From contig SKKZ01000126.1 in the NCBI GenBank assembly GCA_007123455.1, positions 1 through 6,951 on the forward strand: a stretch of 6,951 bases of DNA. Direction: 5' to 3'. The notes under the pieces were generated by a model. It was not told the DNA's origin and made no database searches. It worked only from the letters and a program-made list of their open reading frames with translations. Within the stretch, counting starts at the first letter, position 1. Each line of letters begins with the position of its first letter. This document shows, in pieces, positions 6,831 to 6,951 of this stretch. Source of the DNA: Coriobacteriia bacterium. Lineage in GTDB: Bacteria; Actinomycetota; Coriobacteriia; Anaerosomatales; SLCP01. A program made the translations under genes and the position numbers.

Positions 6831-6951
6831 TCAGAGAGTCACCTCTCCCTCATATGCGGTATAGATGTCATCGTCAGGCAGGCCGAGACTCTCTCCCCCG
6901 CGCGTGATCATCGTCCCGACACCACCGTCGGTGTAGACCTCGAGCAGCAAC
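6831..6951 (-). CDS. argB: Acetylglutamate kinase, C-terminal fragment (5' part beyond right edge)
   Basis: Only the last 39 residues and stop are present (the base at 6951 belongs to a preceding codon). The fragment starts LLLEVYTDGGVGTMITRG and ends EGEVTL. The pattern LLLExxTDxGxGTMI is the C-terminal signature of acetylglutamate kinase, which phosphorylates N-acetylglutamate with ATP in the second step of the pathway. This form, rather than the GTRI ending of the E. coli enzyme, resembles kinases that are inhibited by arginine. Identification rests on this motif plus position directly before argD, the normal actinobacterial order. The gene is cut by the window, not truncated in the genome as far as can be seen. 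Confidence 0.88.
   Translation of the reverse strand, partial: LLLEVYTDGGVGTMITRGGESLGLPDDDIYTAYEGEVTL

Noticed and set aside
6833..6894. Eight-base inverted arms AGAGAGTC (6833-6840) and GACTCTCT (6887-6894) near the end of argB.
   Set aside because: The arms are 46 bases apart, inside coding sequence, with no T-run or extension of the pairing; chance is the simplest explanation.
1..6951. A hidden novel system, mobile element, CRISPR array or RNA gene.
   Set aside because: The window is almost entirely covered by seven recognizable genes on one strand with tiny gaps; no repeats, tRNA-like folds or atypical composition were seen.

Overview
This GC-rich window holds one compact, single-strand run of arginine-biosynthesis genes with a DNA-repair polymerase gene at its downstream end. 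All genes lie on the minus strand, so transcription runs from the right edge to the left: argB (3' end only), argD, argF, argR, argG, argH, then polX (cut by the left edge). No spacer exceeds about 31 bases. Several junctions overlap or nearly touch: argB/argD is TGA-G-ATG, argD/argF shares GTGA, and argG/argH is separated by one base. This fits a single transcript with translational coupling. The promoter and any upstream argC/argJ would lie beyond the right edge.

The order argB-D-F-R-G-H, with the repressor gene inside the operon, is the arrangement known from Actinobacteria such as Mycobacterium. The ArgR reads more like those of Coriobacteriia and related deep actinobacterial lineages than like mycobacterial or Streptomyces ArgR. 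That comparison is from memory and is an inference. The high GC, GTG starts and the presence of a full bacterial PolX are compatible with such a host.

Together the genes cover most of the route from N-acetylglutamate to arginine. ArgB phosphorylates N-acetylglutamate and ArgD makes N-acetylornithine. ArgF carbamoylates ornithine to citrulline, ArgG makes argininosuccinate, and ArgH splits it to arginine and fumarate. ArgR would sense arginine and repress the set. ArgC and ArgJ/ArgE functions are not in the window. PolX (polymerase beta-like domain plus PHP phosphoesterase) has no known role in arginine metabolism and probably shares the transcript by position only.

No RNA genes, mobile elements, CRISPR arrays, clear terminators or long intergenic regions were seen. 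I did not find an undescribed system. The most notable points are the polX linkage, the argG start choice, a small inverted repeat at the argR/argG junction, and motif variants in ArgF and PolX.
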